38,943 nucleotides of DNA from NCBI GenBank assembly GCA_018061075.1, contig JAGOUW010000002.1, positions 1 to 38,943 on the forward strand, read 5' to 3'. A model generated the notes under the pieces. The model saw nothing but the letters and a program-made list of their open reading frames with translations, was not told where the DNA came from and did no database searches. Shown in pieces: positions 1-7,109 of the stretch; the stretch's first letter is position 1, and each line of letters opens with the position of its first letter. This stretch comes from Candidatus Levyibacteriota bacterium. Lineage in GTDB: Bacteria > Patescibacteriota > Microgenomatia > Levybacterales > UBA12049. The translations under genes were made by a program, and so were the position numbers.

Positions 1-590
1 AAGAAAAAGAAATAATAGGAATTATTGCAATTCAGGATGGTCTAAAAGATTCGGCAAAGGACTAGATTATGGCTTTGAGAAAAATGGGCATAGAGGTTTA
101 TATGATAACAGGTGATAATAAGGCGACAGCAGAGGCTATCGGAAAAAAAGCCGGGATTGAGAATATAATCTCAGAAGTTATGCCGGAGGATAAAGAAAGT
201 GAAGTTAAGAGTCTTCAGGGTATGGGAAAAATTGTTGCAATGGTAGGAGATGGGATAAATGACGCTCCAGCGCTCGCCTCTGCGGATGTGGGGATTGCAA
301 TGGGAACTGGAACAGACGTAGCTATGGAAACAGCAGGAATTACTTTAATCAATAAGGATTTAAATACATTAGTAGAGGCAATTAATTTATCTAGAATTAC
401 AATGAGAACAATTAAGCTTAATTTTATCTGGGCTTTTGGATATAACATAATTCTTATTCCTGTTGCGATGGGCGCGCTTTACCCCGTGTTAAGACTACTC
501 ATGAATCCTATTTTTGCATCTTTCGCTATGGCTGCGAGCTCAATTTCAGTTGTGGGTAACTCATTGCTTTTGAAAAAAATGGCTAAATAA
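1..590 (+). pseudogene. Copper-type P1B ATPase C-terminal part, interrupted by in-frame TAG (5' end outside window)
   Basis: This is the end of a heavy-metal-pumping P-type ATPase, a membrane protein that exports Cu(+) using ATP. Reading from base 3 gives EKEIIGIIAIQDGLKDSAKD, then a TAG at 63-65, then [18 protein letters not shown] in the same frame. The family has one ordinary residue where the stop lies, so a single codon is replaced rather than a domain boundary being crossed. Downstream the hinge motif GDGINDAP and the last two membrane helices are intact, ending in LLLKKMAK. The DKTGT phosphorylation site would lie upstream of the window. An ATG at 69 could restart translation, but such a fragment lacks the phosphorylation site. 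TAG is a normal stop for neighbours (for example 3548-3550), so readthrough is not expected. It is a nonsense mutation or a base error in the assembly. Confidence 0.72.
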
Positions 591-592
591 TT

Positions 593-1612
593 ATGGAACT
601 TGGAATAATATTTTTAACAGGACTCACTATTGGAGGGCTAACTTGTCTTGCAGTTCAGGGTGGGCTTTTAGCTTCTGTAATTGCTTCACGGGAAAAAGAG
701 GGAATTACGGAAAAGGGAAAAATAAATCCGGTTTTTCCTACTCTGGCTTTTCTAATATCCAAGCTTATCGCATATGTAATCTTAGGTTTCGTACTTGGAT
801 TATTTGGTTCTGCTATAAGTCTTACTTCTCAGATCCAGTCAGCTATTCAGATTTTTGCAGGAATTTATATGATCATAATTGCTTTAAATTTATTCGATGT
901 TCACCCGATTTTCAGATATTTCGTAATTCAGCCGCCGCGTTTTTTGACAAGAAGAATAAGAAATAAATCAAGAAGTTCTGATATTTTTGCGCCAGCCATT
1001 TTAGGATTTATGACTATATTTATTCCTTGTGGTACGACGCTTGCTATGGAGGCGTTAGCAATAAGTTCTGCAAGTCCTGTAAAAGGCGCTTTAATTTTAG
1101 GTACATTTGTTTTGGGAACTTTTCCAATGTTTTTTGGAATAGGATTCTTAACAGCAAAACTTGGAGATAAGTTTAAGGATAGCTTTTTAAAAATAGCTGC
1201 TGTTTTACTAATTTTCCTAGGTATTATTTCTGTTTATGGAGGACTTGTAGCAATGGGAGTGCCGATTTCCATAAGTAAATTTACTTCAAGCTCCAGTAAT
1301 CAAAGTTCTGGAAATATGTCTGTCGCATTTCCTCCTATTAAAAATGGCTTTCAGGATGTTTCAATAAATGTTACAAGTGGCGGTTATGATCCTTCAACTT
1401 TAATATTAAAAGAGGGAGTTCCTACTAAATTAACCCTTATTACTAATGATACATATTCGTGTGCGATAGCATTTAGAATCCCTTTTCTTAAGATAGGTGT
1501 TAATTTGAATCCTACGGGAAGTAAGGTTTTAGATTTACCAAAGCTTAGTAAGGGAAATTATTCATATACTTGTTCGATGGGAATGTATCAGGGGGTGATG
1601 AAAGTATTATGA
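593..1612 (+). CDS. TauE/SafE-like (COG2836-type) membrane protein with C-terminal cupredoxin-like domain
   Basis: This 339-residue protein begins with the pattern TGLTIGGLTCLAVQGGLLAS, typical of the cytochrome-biogenesis/UreH-like branch of the TauE/SafE transporters. Residues 1 to about 220 hold about six hydrophobic helices, with a conserved IPCGTT motif in the middle. After a Ser/Asn-rich linker (about 228-250), residues 250-339 form a beta-rich domain with VNVTSGGYDP-like strands, C290 and a final C327-S-M-G-M cluster, resembling a copper-binding cupredoxin in which Cys and Met replace the usual His ligands. The start lies 2 bases after the ATPase stop, and its stop overlaps the next gene (ATGA). 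With the ATPase and the CxxC protein it suggests copper handling at the membrane. Transport substrate is not deducible. Family call is firm, copper role is inferred. Confidence 0.85.
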   Translation: MELGIIFLTGLTIGGLTCLAVQGGLLASVIASREKEGITEKGKINPVFPTLAFLISKLIAYVILGFVLGLFGSAISLTSQIQSAIQIFAGIYMIIIALNLFDVHPIFRYFVIQPPRFLTRRIRNKSRSSDIFAPAILGFMTIFIPCGTTLAMEALAISSASPVKGALILGTFVLGTFPMFFGIGFLTAKLGDKFKDSFLKIAAVLLIFLGIISVYGGLVAMGVPISISKFTSSSSNQSSGNMSVAFPPIKNGFQDVSINVTSGGYDPSTLILKEGVPTKLTLITNDTYSCAIAFRIPFLKIGVNLNPTGSKVLDLPKLSKGNYSYTCSMGMYQGVMKVL

Positions 1613-1824
1613 AAAAAATAAAATTAGACATAAAAGGAATGCATTGTTCTAGTTGCGCCATGAATATAGATTTTGACTTAGAAGATATTGAGGGAGTAAA
1701 AAGCGCTAAAACTAACTATGCAAAACAGGTTACGGAAGTTGAGTTTGATGAAAAAGCAGTAACAGAAAAAGATATCGCAGAACAAATTAAAAAAACTGGG
1801 TACGAAGCTCAACTGGAGAAATAA
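1609..1824 (+). CDS. Heavy-metal-associated (HMA) domain protein, copper chaperone-like
   Basis: This 71-residue protein is a single ferredoxin-like HMA domain. The metal site is GMHCSSC with C13 and C16, and the fold ends in the usual KTGYEAQ. Such proteins carry Cu(+) in the cytosol to P1B ATPases. I chose the ATG at 1609 rather than an in-frame ATG at 1570, because 1609 forms the ATGA overlap with the preceding stop and starts exactly at the domain (MKKIKLDIKGM). A GGGGGTGATG purine stretch at 1591-1600 could act as ribosome site. Located between the transporter and the rhodanese, it belongs to the same operon. Its partner ATPase is interrupted here, which would leave the chaperone without its usual acceptor unless the TAG is an artefact. 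Confidence 0.9.
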   Translation: MKKIKLDIKGMHCSSCAMNIDFDLEDIEGVKSAKTNYAKQVTEVEFDEKAVTEKDIAEQIKKTGYEAQLEK

Positions 1825-1828
1825 TAAT

Positions 1829-2143
1829 ATGAGGAATGTTCAAGTAGATGAATTAAAGATAAAAATTGATTCAGGGGAAAAGATAACTATTATAGATGTC
1901 AGAATGCCCGTAGAAGTGGCTCGTGGAAAAATTGAAAATAGTATAAATTTACCTTTAGATTTTTTTGAATCAGAAATTGAGGGAAAAGTGAAGGATAAAA
2001 ATGCAGGAGTTTATCTTTATTGTCTGTCGGGTGGTAGAAGTATAATAGCCGCTCAAATAATGGAAAGAAAAGGATATAAGAATGTTTTTAATGTTATAAG
2101 CGGGCTTCTTGCCTGGCGTTCAAAAGGATACCCATTAGTCTAA
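1829..2143 (+). CDS. Single-domain rhodanese-like sulfurtransferase
   Basis: This 104-residue protein is one rhodanese domain. It has the IIDVRMPVEVARGKIENSINLP segment of the family (CH2A-like region, residues 21-42) and the active-site loop C65-LSGGRS, where the Cys carries a persulfide. It would move sulfane sulfur between small thiols or proteins in the cytosol. Its start is 4 bases after the HMA stop with GGAG at about 1815, so it is co-translated with the copper genes. Single-domain rhodaneses are often found beside TauE/SafE proteins and metal ATPases, which fits. No exported signal is seen. The physiological acceptor is unknown. Confidence 0.88.
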   Translation: MRNVQVDELKIKIDSGEKITIIDVRMPVEVARGKIENSINLPLDFFESEIEGKVKDKNAGVYLYCLSGGRSIIAAQIMERKGYKNVFNVISGLLAWRSKGYPLV

Positions 2144-2170
2144 TTGCTTTATTTTTTAGCCTCATAGTAG

Positions 2171-2176
2171 TATAAT
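2171..2176 (+). promoter_or_regulatory. -10 box (TATAAT) giving a leaderless start
   Basis: TATAAT lies seven bases before the ATG at 2184, so transcription should begin at or next to the start codon. The expected -35 place (2148-2153) reads TTTATT, a weak match. Confidence 0.6.
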
Positions 2177-2183
2177 CACAGCC

Positions 2184-2684
2184 ATGACAGAGAGAAAAGA
2201 AAGAAGAACACCATCAGGTTTAAAAATTAGAAGAGTTTATATGCAGCCAGAAACTGTTATTCAAATAGTTCCTCCTGGTGGTGCTAAAGTTTTAGATCAG
2301 GAAGCTGAAAAAGCAAGAAGAGCGGCAGCACTAGAAGGTGCGAGGGATTATTTCCATGGAAATGCTCAGGACATTGCTTTTTTAATGGGCGGAGGAGTTG
2401 AAGACGCAGATAGAGTTCATTTAGATTCAGCAGTTGAATTAAGAACCGTAACGCTGGGTCTAATGGATACAGGAATTGGCACTGATGATGTAATAAGAGA
2501 TGTTCGAAGAAGTATACTTGCTAAACCTGGAATGATTGATCCCATACTTGCTTTAGATGCTGCGAAAAGTTATGGGAGACTTTTAGAGAGCGAAAGAGAA
2601 AGAGTGCTTGAGGAAAGAATTGCTCAGGAAGGCGTACCCGCTCCAAAAGCTCCACTAAGAGCACCAAGATCTCCAAGAAGTTAG
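2184..2684 (+). CDS. Hypothetical protein, helical and charged
   Basis: I do not recognise this 166-residue protein. The first 25 residues are basic, residues 38-65 are Ala/Arg/Glu-rich and look helical, and a GMIDPILALDAAKSYGRLLESERERV helix-like stretch lies around 130-155. It is split here only for length: the segment GMIDPILALDAAKSY continues into GRLLESERERV. The tail is Pro/Ala/Arg-rich (APKAPLRAPRSPRS). No signal peptide or membrane helix is visible. It has its own -10 box immediately upstream and is followed 15 bases later by a separately promoted gene, so it seems to be a single-gene unit. Function cannot be assigned. Confidence 0.65.
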   Translation: MTERKERRTPSGLKIRRVYMQPETVIQIVPPGGAKVLDQEAEKARRAAALEGARDYFHGNAQDIAFLMGGGVEDADRVHLDSAVELRTVTLGLMDTGIGTDDVIRDVRRSILAKPGMIDPILALDAAKSYGRLLESERERVLEERIAQEGVPAPKAPLRAPRSPRS

Positions 2685-2687
2685 TGT

Positions 2688-2693
2688 TATAAT
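2688..2693 (+). promoter_or_regulatory. -10 box (TATAAT) for leaderless GTG start
   Basis: TATAAT is followed by six bases and then the GTG at 2700, so the G of the start codon is at the expected +1. The box follows the previous stop codon by three bases. Confidence 0.6.
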
Positions 2694-2699
2694 TTTTCA

Positions 2700-2999
2700 G
2701 TGAATGAGTTTGAAGTAAAATTTAAAGCAAAGCTTTGGATTTATGAGGCCCCAGCTCCTTGGTACATGATTACAGTCCCAGTTGATGTTTCTTCTAAGAT
2801 TAAGGATAGGTTTGGCCATCTTCACCGCGGATGGGGTTCAATTCCTGTAATAGTTAATATCGGTGAGACTGCGTGGAAAACTTCTATTTTCTGGGAGAAA
2901 AAAGGCACTTATTTACTTCCTGTAAAAAAATCCGTAAGAGTAAAAGAAAAAATTACAAATGGAGATATGGTTCTAGTAAAAATAGAACTTAAGCCATAA
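2700..2999 (+). CDS. DUF1905 domain protein
   Basis: This 99-residue protein matches the DUF1905 pattern across its whole length: FKAKLWIYEAPAPWYMITVP, then RGWGSIPVIVNIGETAWKTS, then GTYLLPVKKSVRVKEKI and a final GDMVLVKIEL. The family is a small beta-barrel-like domain, often fused to or near YdeI/OmdA proteins, with no established biochemical role. A YdeI-family protein does occur in this window at 19289, unlinked. The GTG start is chosen because no other in-frame start precedes the conserved region and because it sits six bases after TATAAT. A strong terminator follows. Confidence 0.88.
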   Translation: MNEFEVKFKAKLWIYEAPAPWYMITVPVDVSSKIKDRFGHLHRGWGSIPVIVNIGETAWKTSIFWEKKGTYLLPVKKSVRVKEKITNGDMVLVKIELKP

Positions 3000-3000
3000 A

Positions 3001-3031
3001 AAACTACACTTCCCCCAAGTGTAGTTTTTTT
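3001..3031 (+). terminator. Intrinsic terminator
   Basis: An 11-base arm AAACTACACTT at 3001-3011 pairs with AAGTGTAGTTT at 3017-3027 around a CCCCC loop, and T's continue to 3031. It starts two bases after the DUF1905 stop codon. Confidence 0.93.
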
Positions 3032-3068
3032 ATCATCCCGAGTAACTTTTCTAAACACTATATTAATG

Positions 3069-3090
3069 GTGTTTTGCTAAAACAAAACAC
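3069..3090. repeat. Small inverted repeat between terminator and promoter
   Basis: GTGTTTTG at 3069-3076 is complementary to CAAAACAC at 3083-3090 with a six-base spacer. It lies about 40 bases before the -10 box of the next gene. It could be an operator or simply A+T-rich spacer; there is nothing else in 3032-3130. Confidence 0.35.
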
Positions 3091-3130
3091 TAAATGTGTA
3101 TTAAATTTGTAAGAAATTTAGTTAATGTGG

Positions 3131-3136
3131 TATAAA
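3131..3136 (+). promoter_or_regulatory. -10 box (TATAAA) giving a leaderless start
   Basis: TATAAA is six bases before the ATG at 3143. TTGTAA near 3107 could be the -35 box at a spacing of about 18. The box overlaps an upstream in-frame ATG at 3125, which argues against that earlier start. Confidence 0.55.
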
Positions 3137-3142
3137 GAGCAT

Positions 3143-3550
3143 ATGGCAAAAGGCACAGGTACTAAATCAGATCCTTGGATCTTAAAAACCCCTCCGGGAA
3201 CTTCTGAATATAAGATGTATAAAGATGAAAGTCTTACGCCTCCTGCGATTGTTTGTGTAGTTGGGTCAACTACTCTAATGTATGATCTCAAAGCAATCGA
3301 TGATCTTCACAAAATGCTTAAAAAACATGGTGATTGGATGGATTTAGGAAGCGCTGATGAGCAAAAAGAAGCAAAAGCGGGAACAGTTGAAGCTTGGGCT
3401 AGATCTTCTTCGAACCCAGTTGGTGGGTTTTATGGCTTGAAAAAAGGTCTTAGGGGACGATTTGGAATGTATATGCCACCTCTTATGGAAGTTCTAGGTT
3501 TGGTTGAATTAGAACATAATCCCCGCAACAACCGCATGAAAGCAAAATAG
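3143..3550 (+). CDS. Conserved hypothetical protein (DUF6855-like)
   Basis: This 135-residue cytosolic protein has a strongly patterned sequence: GTGTKSDPWILKTPPGTSEY at the N-terminus, CVVGSTTLMYDLKAIDDLHKML, DWMDLGSADEQKEAKAGTVE, then NPVGGFYGLKKGLRGRFGMY and a terminal RNNRMKAK. I recall this pattern as a widespread small protein family of unknown function (DUF6855-like); the family name is from memory and unverified. The start at 3143 replaces an in-frame ATG at 3125 that would lie upstream of the -10 box, and MAKGTGTKSDPW is a natural N-terminus for the family. It is a single-gene unit. Function is unknown. Confidence 0.7.
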   Translation: MAKGTGTKSDPWILKTPPGTSEYKMYKDESLTPPAIVCVVGSTTLMYDLKAIDDLHKMLKKHGDWMDLGSADEQKEAKAGTVEAWARSSSNPVGGFYGLKKGLRGRFGMYMPPLMEVLGLVELEHNPRNNRMKAK

Positions 3551-3552
3551 CT

Positions 3553-3581
3553 TTGACACGAGGCTAAATTTATGCTATTAT
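3553..3581 (+). promoter_or_regulatory. Sigma70-type promoter of the arginine leader and argHG
   Basis: TTGACA at 3553-3558 and TATTAT at 3576-3581 are 17 bases apart. Transcription should begin near 3588-3591, immediately before the leader-peptide ATG at 3592. Confidence 0.85.
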
Positions 3582-3591
3582 CAGTTTACAA

Positions 3592-3663
3592 ATGAGTAAT
3601 TTAATGAAATTAAATTCAAGAAGAGACACCGGCTTTTTAGGCGGTGTGCTTTTTAGTGTTTAA
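3592..3663 (+). CDS. Arginine leader peptide of the argHG attenuator
   Basis: This 23-codon open frame starts about ten bases after the -10 box and ends with TAA at 3661-3663. It carries tandem Arg codons AGA-AGA at 3619-3624, within the segment LNSRRDTGFLGG. The 5' arm of the first hairpin begins one base after these codons, which is the spacing expected of a ribosome-controlled attenuator such as the his, leu or trp leaders. A ribosome waiting for charged Arg-tRNA would mask that arm. The coding frame is real in the sense of ATG to stop, but its translation is inferred. A near-leaderless start is the normal mode in this genome, which supports it. Two Arg codons is a modest number compared with seven His codons in the hisL leader. 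Confidence 0.65.
   Translation: MSNLMKLNSRRDTGFLGGVLFSV
3626..3647 (+). promoter_or_regulatory. Attenuator hairpin 1 (pause/anti-antiterminator)
   Basis: ACACCG at 3626-3631 pairs with CGGTGT at 3642-3647 around a ten-base loop. Its 3' side also contains GGCGGT (3640-3645), which is complementary to ACCGCC (3689-3694) in the terminator. Hairpin 1 and the antiterminator are therefore mutually exclusive. Confidence 0.7.
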
Positions 3664-3687
3664 AAACTAAAAAAATCGAAAAATAGC

Positions 3688-3711
3688 AACCGCCGAAGAG
3701 GCGGTTTTTTT
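3688..3711 (+). terminator. Attenuator terminator in front of argH
   Basis: AACCGCC at 3688-3694 pairs with GGCGGTT at 3700-3706 around a GAAGA loop, and a run of seven T's (3705-3711) follows. It lies between the promoter and argH, so transcription must pass it. Its 5' arm can instead pair with 3640-3645. Confidence 0.87.
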
Positions 3712-3723
3712 GTGGGTAAAATT

Positions 3724-4926
3724 ATGAAAAAACTATGGCAAAAAAATAATGAAGAGATTAATGCTTTCGTTGAGGAATTTGAAACTCAGGGGGATTTATT
3801 AATGGATTCAAAACTGATCCCATATGATATTTTGGGCTCAATTGCGCATGTGAAAATGCTTTATAAGATTGGAATTCTCACGAAAAAAGAGAGCAACAGC
3901 TTACAAGTAGAGCTAAGTAAAATCCTAAAACTTTATCAGGATGGAAAATTTATTTTAAAGCTAGGTGATGAGGATATTCATACGAAAATTGAAGATTACT
4001 TAACTCAGAGTTTGGGAGAAGCTGGGAAAAAGGTTCATACTTTTCGAAGCCGAAATGATCAAGTTCTTACTGCGATTAGGCTTTTCTCAAAAGATTATCT
4101 TAATCAGATTGAAGAAGAAGTTGAAAAATTAATAAGTGAATTTGAAACATTTTCTGGAAAAAATAAGTTTATCTCCATGCCTGGATATACGCATATGCAA
4201 AAAGCTATGCCCTCATCTATGAAATTGTGGAGCGATAGTTTTAAAGATTCACTAAAAGATGATCTAAAAATTCTAAAAACAGCAATTGAGCTGAATGATC
4301 AGTCACCGCTTGGCTCTGCGGCTGGTTATGGACTTCCAATAAATATTGATCGAGCTTTTACTGCAAAAAAATTAGGTTTTTCCAAAGTTCAGGAAAACCC
4401 TATTTATTGTCAGAATTCGCGAGGAAAAATTGACGGAATAATACTTGCTTCGTTAGTTAGTGTTCTGCAATCTATTAATAAATTTTCTTCGGATGTAATG
4501 CTTTTTACGACCTCTGAATTTAATTATTTTATTGTTAGTCAGTTTGTTACAACAGGAAGCAGCATCATGCCGCAAAAGAAAAATGTCGATTTAGCGGAAT
4601 TATTACGAAGTAAAGTCCATTTAGTTATGGGAAATTATACTCAGTTAATAAGTTTATCCTCAAATTTAATTAGTGGATACAACAGGGATATTCAGGATAG
4701 TAAAAAGCCCTTGTTTGAAAGCTTAGAGCTCACATTAAATTCTATAAAAGTATGTCAGATTTTATTGAAAAATATTAAGCCTAATAAGAAAGTTTTAAAT
4801 CAGGCTATGACAGAAGATCTATTTTCTACAGAAAAAGCATTAAAGATGGTCATGGGCGGATTAAGCTTCAGGGATGCGTACCAAAAAGTAGGAAAAGAGT
4901 ACGCGAGAGGAGGTGACAAAAAATGA
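3724..4926 (+). CDS. argH: Argininosuccinate lyase
   Basis: ArgH splits argininosuccinate into arginine and fumarate, the last step of arginine synthesis, as a cytosolic homotetramer. The 400-residue protein starts MKKLWQKNNEEINAFVEEF, has HTFRSRNDQ (the substrate-binding TxRSRNDQ signature) near residue 105, PGYTHMQKA near 155, and the flexible catalytic loop GSSIMPQKKNVD near 278-290. Length is slightly below the usual 450-470, mostly from a short C-terminal part. I chose ATG 3724; a GTG at 3712 lies directly after the terminator T run and adds nothing conserved. The stop overlaps argG (ATGA), and an AGGAGGTGA ribosome site for argG lies inside its end. Expression is probably controlled by the leader attenuator at 3592-3711. 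Confidence 0.95.
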   Translation: MKKLWQKNNEEINAFVEEFETQGDLLMDSKLIPYDILGSIAHVKMLYKIGILTKKESNSLQVELSKILKLYQDGKFILKLGDEDIHTKIEDYLTQSLGEAGKKVHTFRSRNDQVLTAIRLFSKDYLNQIEEEVEKLISEFETFSGKNKFISMPGYTHMQKAMPSSMKLWSDSFKDSLKDDLKILKTAIELNDQSPLGSAAGYGLPINIDRAFTAKKLGFSKVQENPIYCQNSRGKIDGIILASLVSVLQSINKFSSDVMLFTTSEFNYFIVSQFVTTGSSIMPQKKNVDLAELLRSKVHLVMGNYTQLISLSSNLISGYNRDIQDSKKPLFESLELTLNSIKVCQILLKNIKPNKKVLNQAMTEDLFSTEKALKMVMGGLSFRDAYQKVGKEYARGGDKK

Positions 4927-6167
4927 ATTCAAAAACAAAATATAAAAAAGCAGCTTCATATGAAGCCGAGATCGGCAAATATAAAAAAGTTCTTCTGTTA
5001 TATTCTGGTGGCTTGGATACTTCTGTGATTCTTAAATGGTTGCAGGATACATATGGAGTAGAAGTTATTACTTTAACTGCAGATTTAGGACAGCAGCATG
5101 ACAACTTAAAAGCTATTCAGAAGAAGGCTTTAAAATTAGGCGCAAAGGACGCAATTGTATTAGATCTTAAGGAGGAATTTGCAAATGAGTATTTAGCAAA
5201 AGGAATAAAGGCTAATGCTTCTTATCAAGGAGATTATCATTTATCTACTCCTATGGGTCGGGCAATTCTTGCTAAAAAATGCGTAGAGATTGCTCAGAAG
5301 TTGGAGATTGAGGTTATTGCACATGGTTGTACTGGAAAAGGAAATGATCAGGTTCGATTTGAAGGTTATATTCTTACTCATAATCCCGAAATGAAAATCA
5401 TTGCACCAGTTCGTGAATGGAATATGGACCGAAATGAAGAAATTAAATATGCAAAAAAGCATGGAATAGAAATACCAGTTTCGGTTAATTCTCCCTATAG
5501 CGATGATGACAACATGTGGGGAATGACATGGGAGGGCGGGGAAATAGAAGATCCCGAAATAATTTCTCCAATTGAAAAGTTTTTAACAACTTATACGCTT
5601 GCGAAAAACGCTCCAGAAAAAGAGGAGATTGTAAAAATCACCTTTAAAAAAGGTATTCCTGTTAAATTAAACGGAAAATCTTTAAGTTTGGCTAAGATTA
5701 TTATTGAATTGAATAAATTAGCCGGTCAGCATGGTGTTGGTGTTACGCATATGTTTGAGGACAGGTTGGTCGGGGTTAAGAATGGTGGAGTTTATGAACA
5801 ACCCGGTGCGCATGTAATTATTCAGGCACATAAAGCTTTAGAAAAATATGTTTGCACAAGGACGCTGAATGAATTAAAGGAATCCATGGATAGCAAATGG
5901 GGATATCTGTGTTACGGAGCATTATGGTTTGATCCTGCGATGAATGCAATAAGTGCATTTAATGATCAAGTAAATGAAAAAGTAACAGGCGAGATTGGCA
6001 TCAGGCTTTACAAAGGTAATATAACCATTGTAACTATTAAGTCTAAATTTGGATTATTGCACGCTTCTTTTAACAATAATGAAGGATATGATTTTAATGT
6101 AAATGCCAGTGCGGGCTTTATAGAGATTTATTCCTTACAAATGAAGTTGGCTAATCAGATTCGATGA
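4923..6167 (+). CDS. argG: Argininosuccinate synthase
   Basis: ArgG condenses citrulline and aspartate using ATP to give argininosuccinate. The 414-residue protein has the N-type ATP-pyrophosphatase loop YSGGLDTS at residues 27-34, the AHGCTGKGNDQVRFE motif that contacts citrulline and ATP, and SVNSPYSDDDNMWG further on. It is preceded by AGGAGGTGA (4908-4916), one of the best ribosome sites in the window, and overlaps argH by four bases. A 20-residue Lys/Tyr-rich N-terminal extension precedes the Rossmann strand. No gene for citrulline formation is in the window, so citrulline or ornithine may be supplied elsewhere or imported. A convergent hairpin terminator follows. Confidence 0.96.
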   Translation: MNSKTKYKKAASYEAEIGKYKKVLLLYSGGLDTSVILKWLQDTYGVEVITLTADLGQQHDNLKAIQKKALKLGAKDAIVLDLKEEFANEYLAKGIKANASYQGDYHLSTPMGRAILAKKCVEIAQKLEIEVIAHGCTGKGNDQVRFEGYILTHNPEMKIIAPVREWNMDRNEEIKYAKKHGIEIPVSVNSPYSDDDNMWGMTWEGGEIEDPEIISPIEKFLTTYTLAKNAPEKEEIVKITFKKGIPVKLNGKSLSLAKIIIELNKLAGQHGVGVTHMFEDRLVGVKNGGVYEQPGAHVIIQAHKALEKYVCTRTLNELKESMDSKWGYLCYGALWFDPAMNAISAFNDQVNEKVTGEIGIRLYKGNITIVTIKSKFGLLHASFNNNEGYDFNVNASAGFIEIYSLQMKLANQIR

Positions 6168-6173
6168 TGTTTT

Positions 6174-6204
6174 ATAGGGTCGTGTAAATTTTACTCGGCC
6201 CTAT
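6174..6204. terminator. Bidirectional hairpin between convergent argG and trhO
   Basis: ATAGGGTCG at 6174-6182 pairs with CGGCCCTAT at 6196-6204 (one G-U pair). There is no long T run on the plus side. It fills the 46 bases between two convergent genes, where a shared terminator is expected. Confidence 0.6.
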
Positions 6205-6213
6205 GATCCCAGT

Positions 6214-7101
6214 TTAATTATCAGTTAAATGACTTGTGGGTTTGCGCTCGAGTTCTACTTTTCCGCTTTTTGCGCAGTTTACGCAGATAATTCCATAAGT
6301 ATTCTTTTTTCCGTCAAAGTAATCTTCAAGATTTTCACTTTTTTCTCCACAGATTCTACATTTTCCGACAATTTTATGGTTTGGGTCTTCTGTGTTAAAC
6401 CCGATCATTTCGCGCTGATCAAAAACTAAAAGTTTTCCCTCAAAATATGTATTTGGATATTTCTCCATGAAAGTTACAATTCCATTTTCTAGTTGGTAAA
6501 CCTCTTTAAATCCATATTTAATTAAAAGTCCTGAGGCTGTTTCACATCTAACTCCACCAGTACAAACTGTTACGACTGTTTTATCTTTAAGTTTCTCTAT
6601 ACTTTTAATTGCCTTTGGCACATCTCTAAAATGTCCTAAGCCTTCTGGCCATATAGAATTTTTAAATCTTCCAACTTCAAATTCATAGTCGTTGCGCATA
6701 TCAACTACATAAAATTCTTTTCCTTCTTCGTACCATTTTTTAAGTTTGTCAGCGCTTAAATGGCGACCTGTCACTTTTTTAAGAGGTCCGAAGTCTTTAT
6801 CTGCCACTCCCGTAGTTACTATTTCAGGTCGAACCTTAACAGAGAGCTTATTAAATGATTTTCCTGTTCCATTGCTTTTTTTCCAATTTATTTCCTTAAG
6901 TCTTCTGTCATTTTCAGTAAGCGTTATATATTTTTCTGTGTTTTCAGATGTTCCCTCAAGTGTCCCGTTTATTCCTTCTTCGGCAATAATTATTCGACCT
7001 TTAAGACCCAAGGCTTCGCAATAAGCTCGGTGCTGAATCATAAGCTCCTTAGGATCTTTAATCTTTACGTATTTGTAATAAAGTAAAACTGTGTATTTCA
7101 T
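6214..7101 (-). CDS. trhO: tRNA uridine(34) hydroxylase / rhodanese family (TrhO, YceA-like)
   Basis: This family carries out oxygen-dependent hydroxylation of uridine 34 in tRNA, the first step towards (c)mo5U. The 295-residue protein has the N-terminal acylphosphatase-like domain (RIIIAEEGINGTLEG), the VTGRHLSADKL linker, and a rhodanese domain with VVDMRNDYEFEVGRFKNSI and the catalytic loop VCTGGVRCE, first Cys near residue 180. A Cys cluster CRICGE...CVNC near the C-terminus may bind zinc. I chose the second Met because TATAAT on this strand (7115-7110) lies eight bases before it and only two bases before the first ATG. It forms its own transcription unit, convergent with argG. Confidence 0.9.
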   Translation of the reverse strand: MKYTVLLYYKYVKIKDPKELMIQHRAYCEALGLKGRIIIAEEGINGTLEGTSENTEKYITLTENDRRLKEINWKKSNGTGKSFNKLSVKVRPEIVTTGVADKDFGPLKKVTGRHLSADKLKKWYEEGKEFYVVDMRNDYEFEVGRFKNSIWPEGLGHFRDVPKAIKSIEKLKDKTVVTVCTGGVRCETASGLLIKYGFKEVYQLENGIVTFMEKYPNTYFEGKLLVFDQREMIGFNTEDPNHKIVGKCRICGEKSENLEDYFDGKKNTYGIICVNCAKSGKVELERKPTSHLTDN

Positions 7102-7109
7102 AGGCATAT

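Noticed and set aside
63-65. Recoding of TAG as a sense codon
   Set aside because: TAG ends many ordinary genes in this window, and no recoding signal is visible. Nonsense mutation or base error is simpler.
1570-1608. Longer HMA protein starting at ATG 1570
   Set aside because: The extra residues lie inside the preceding gene and match nothing; ATG 1609 overlaps the stop as ATGA and begins the domain.
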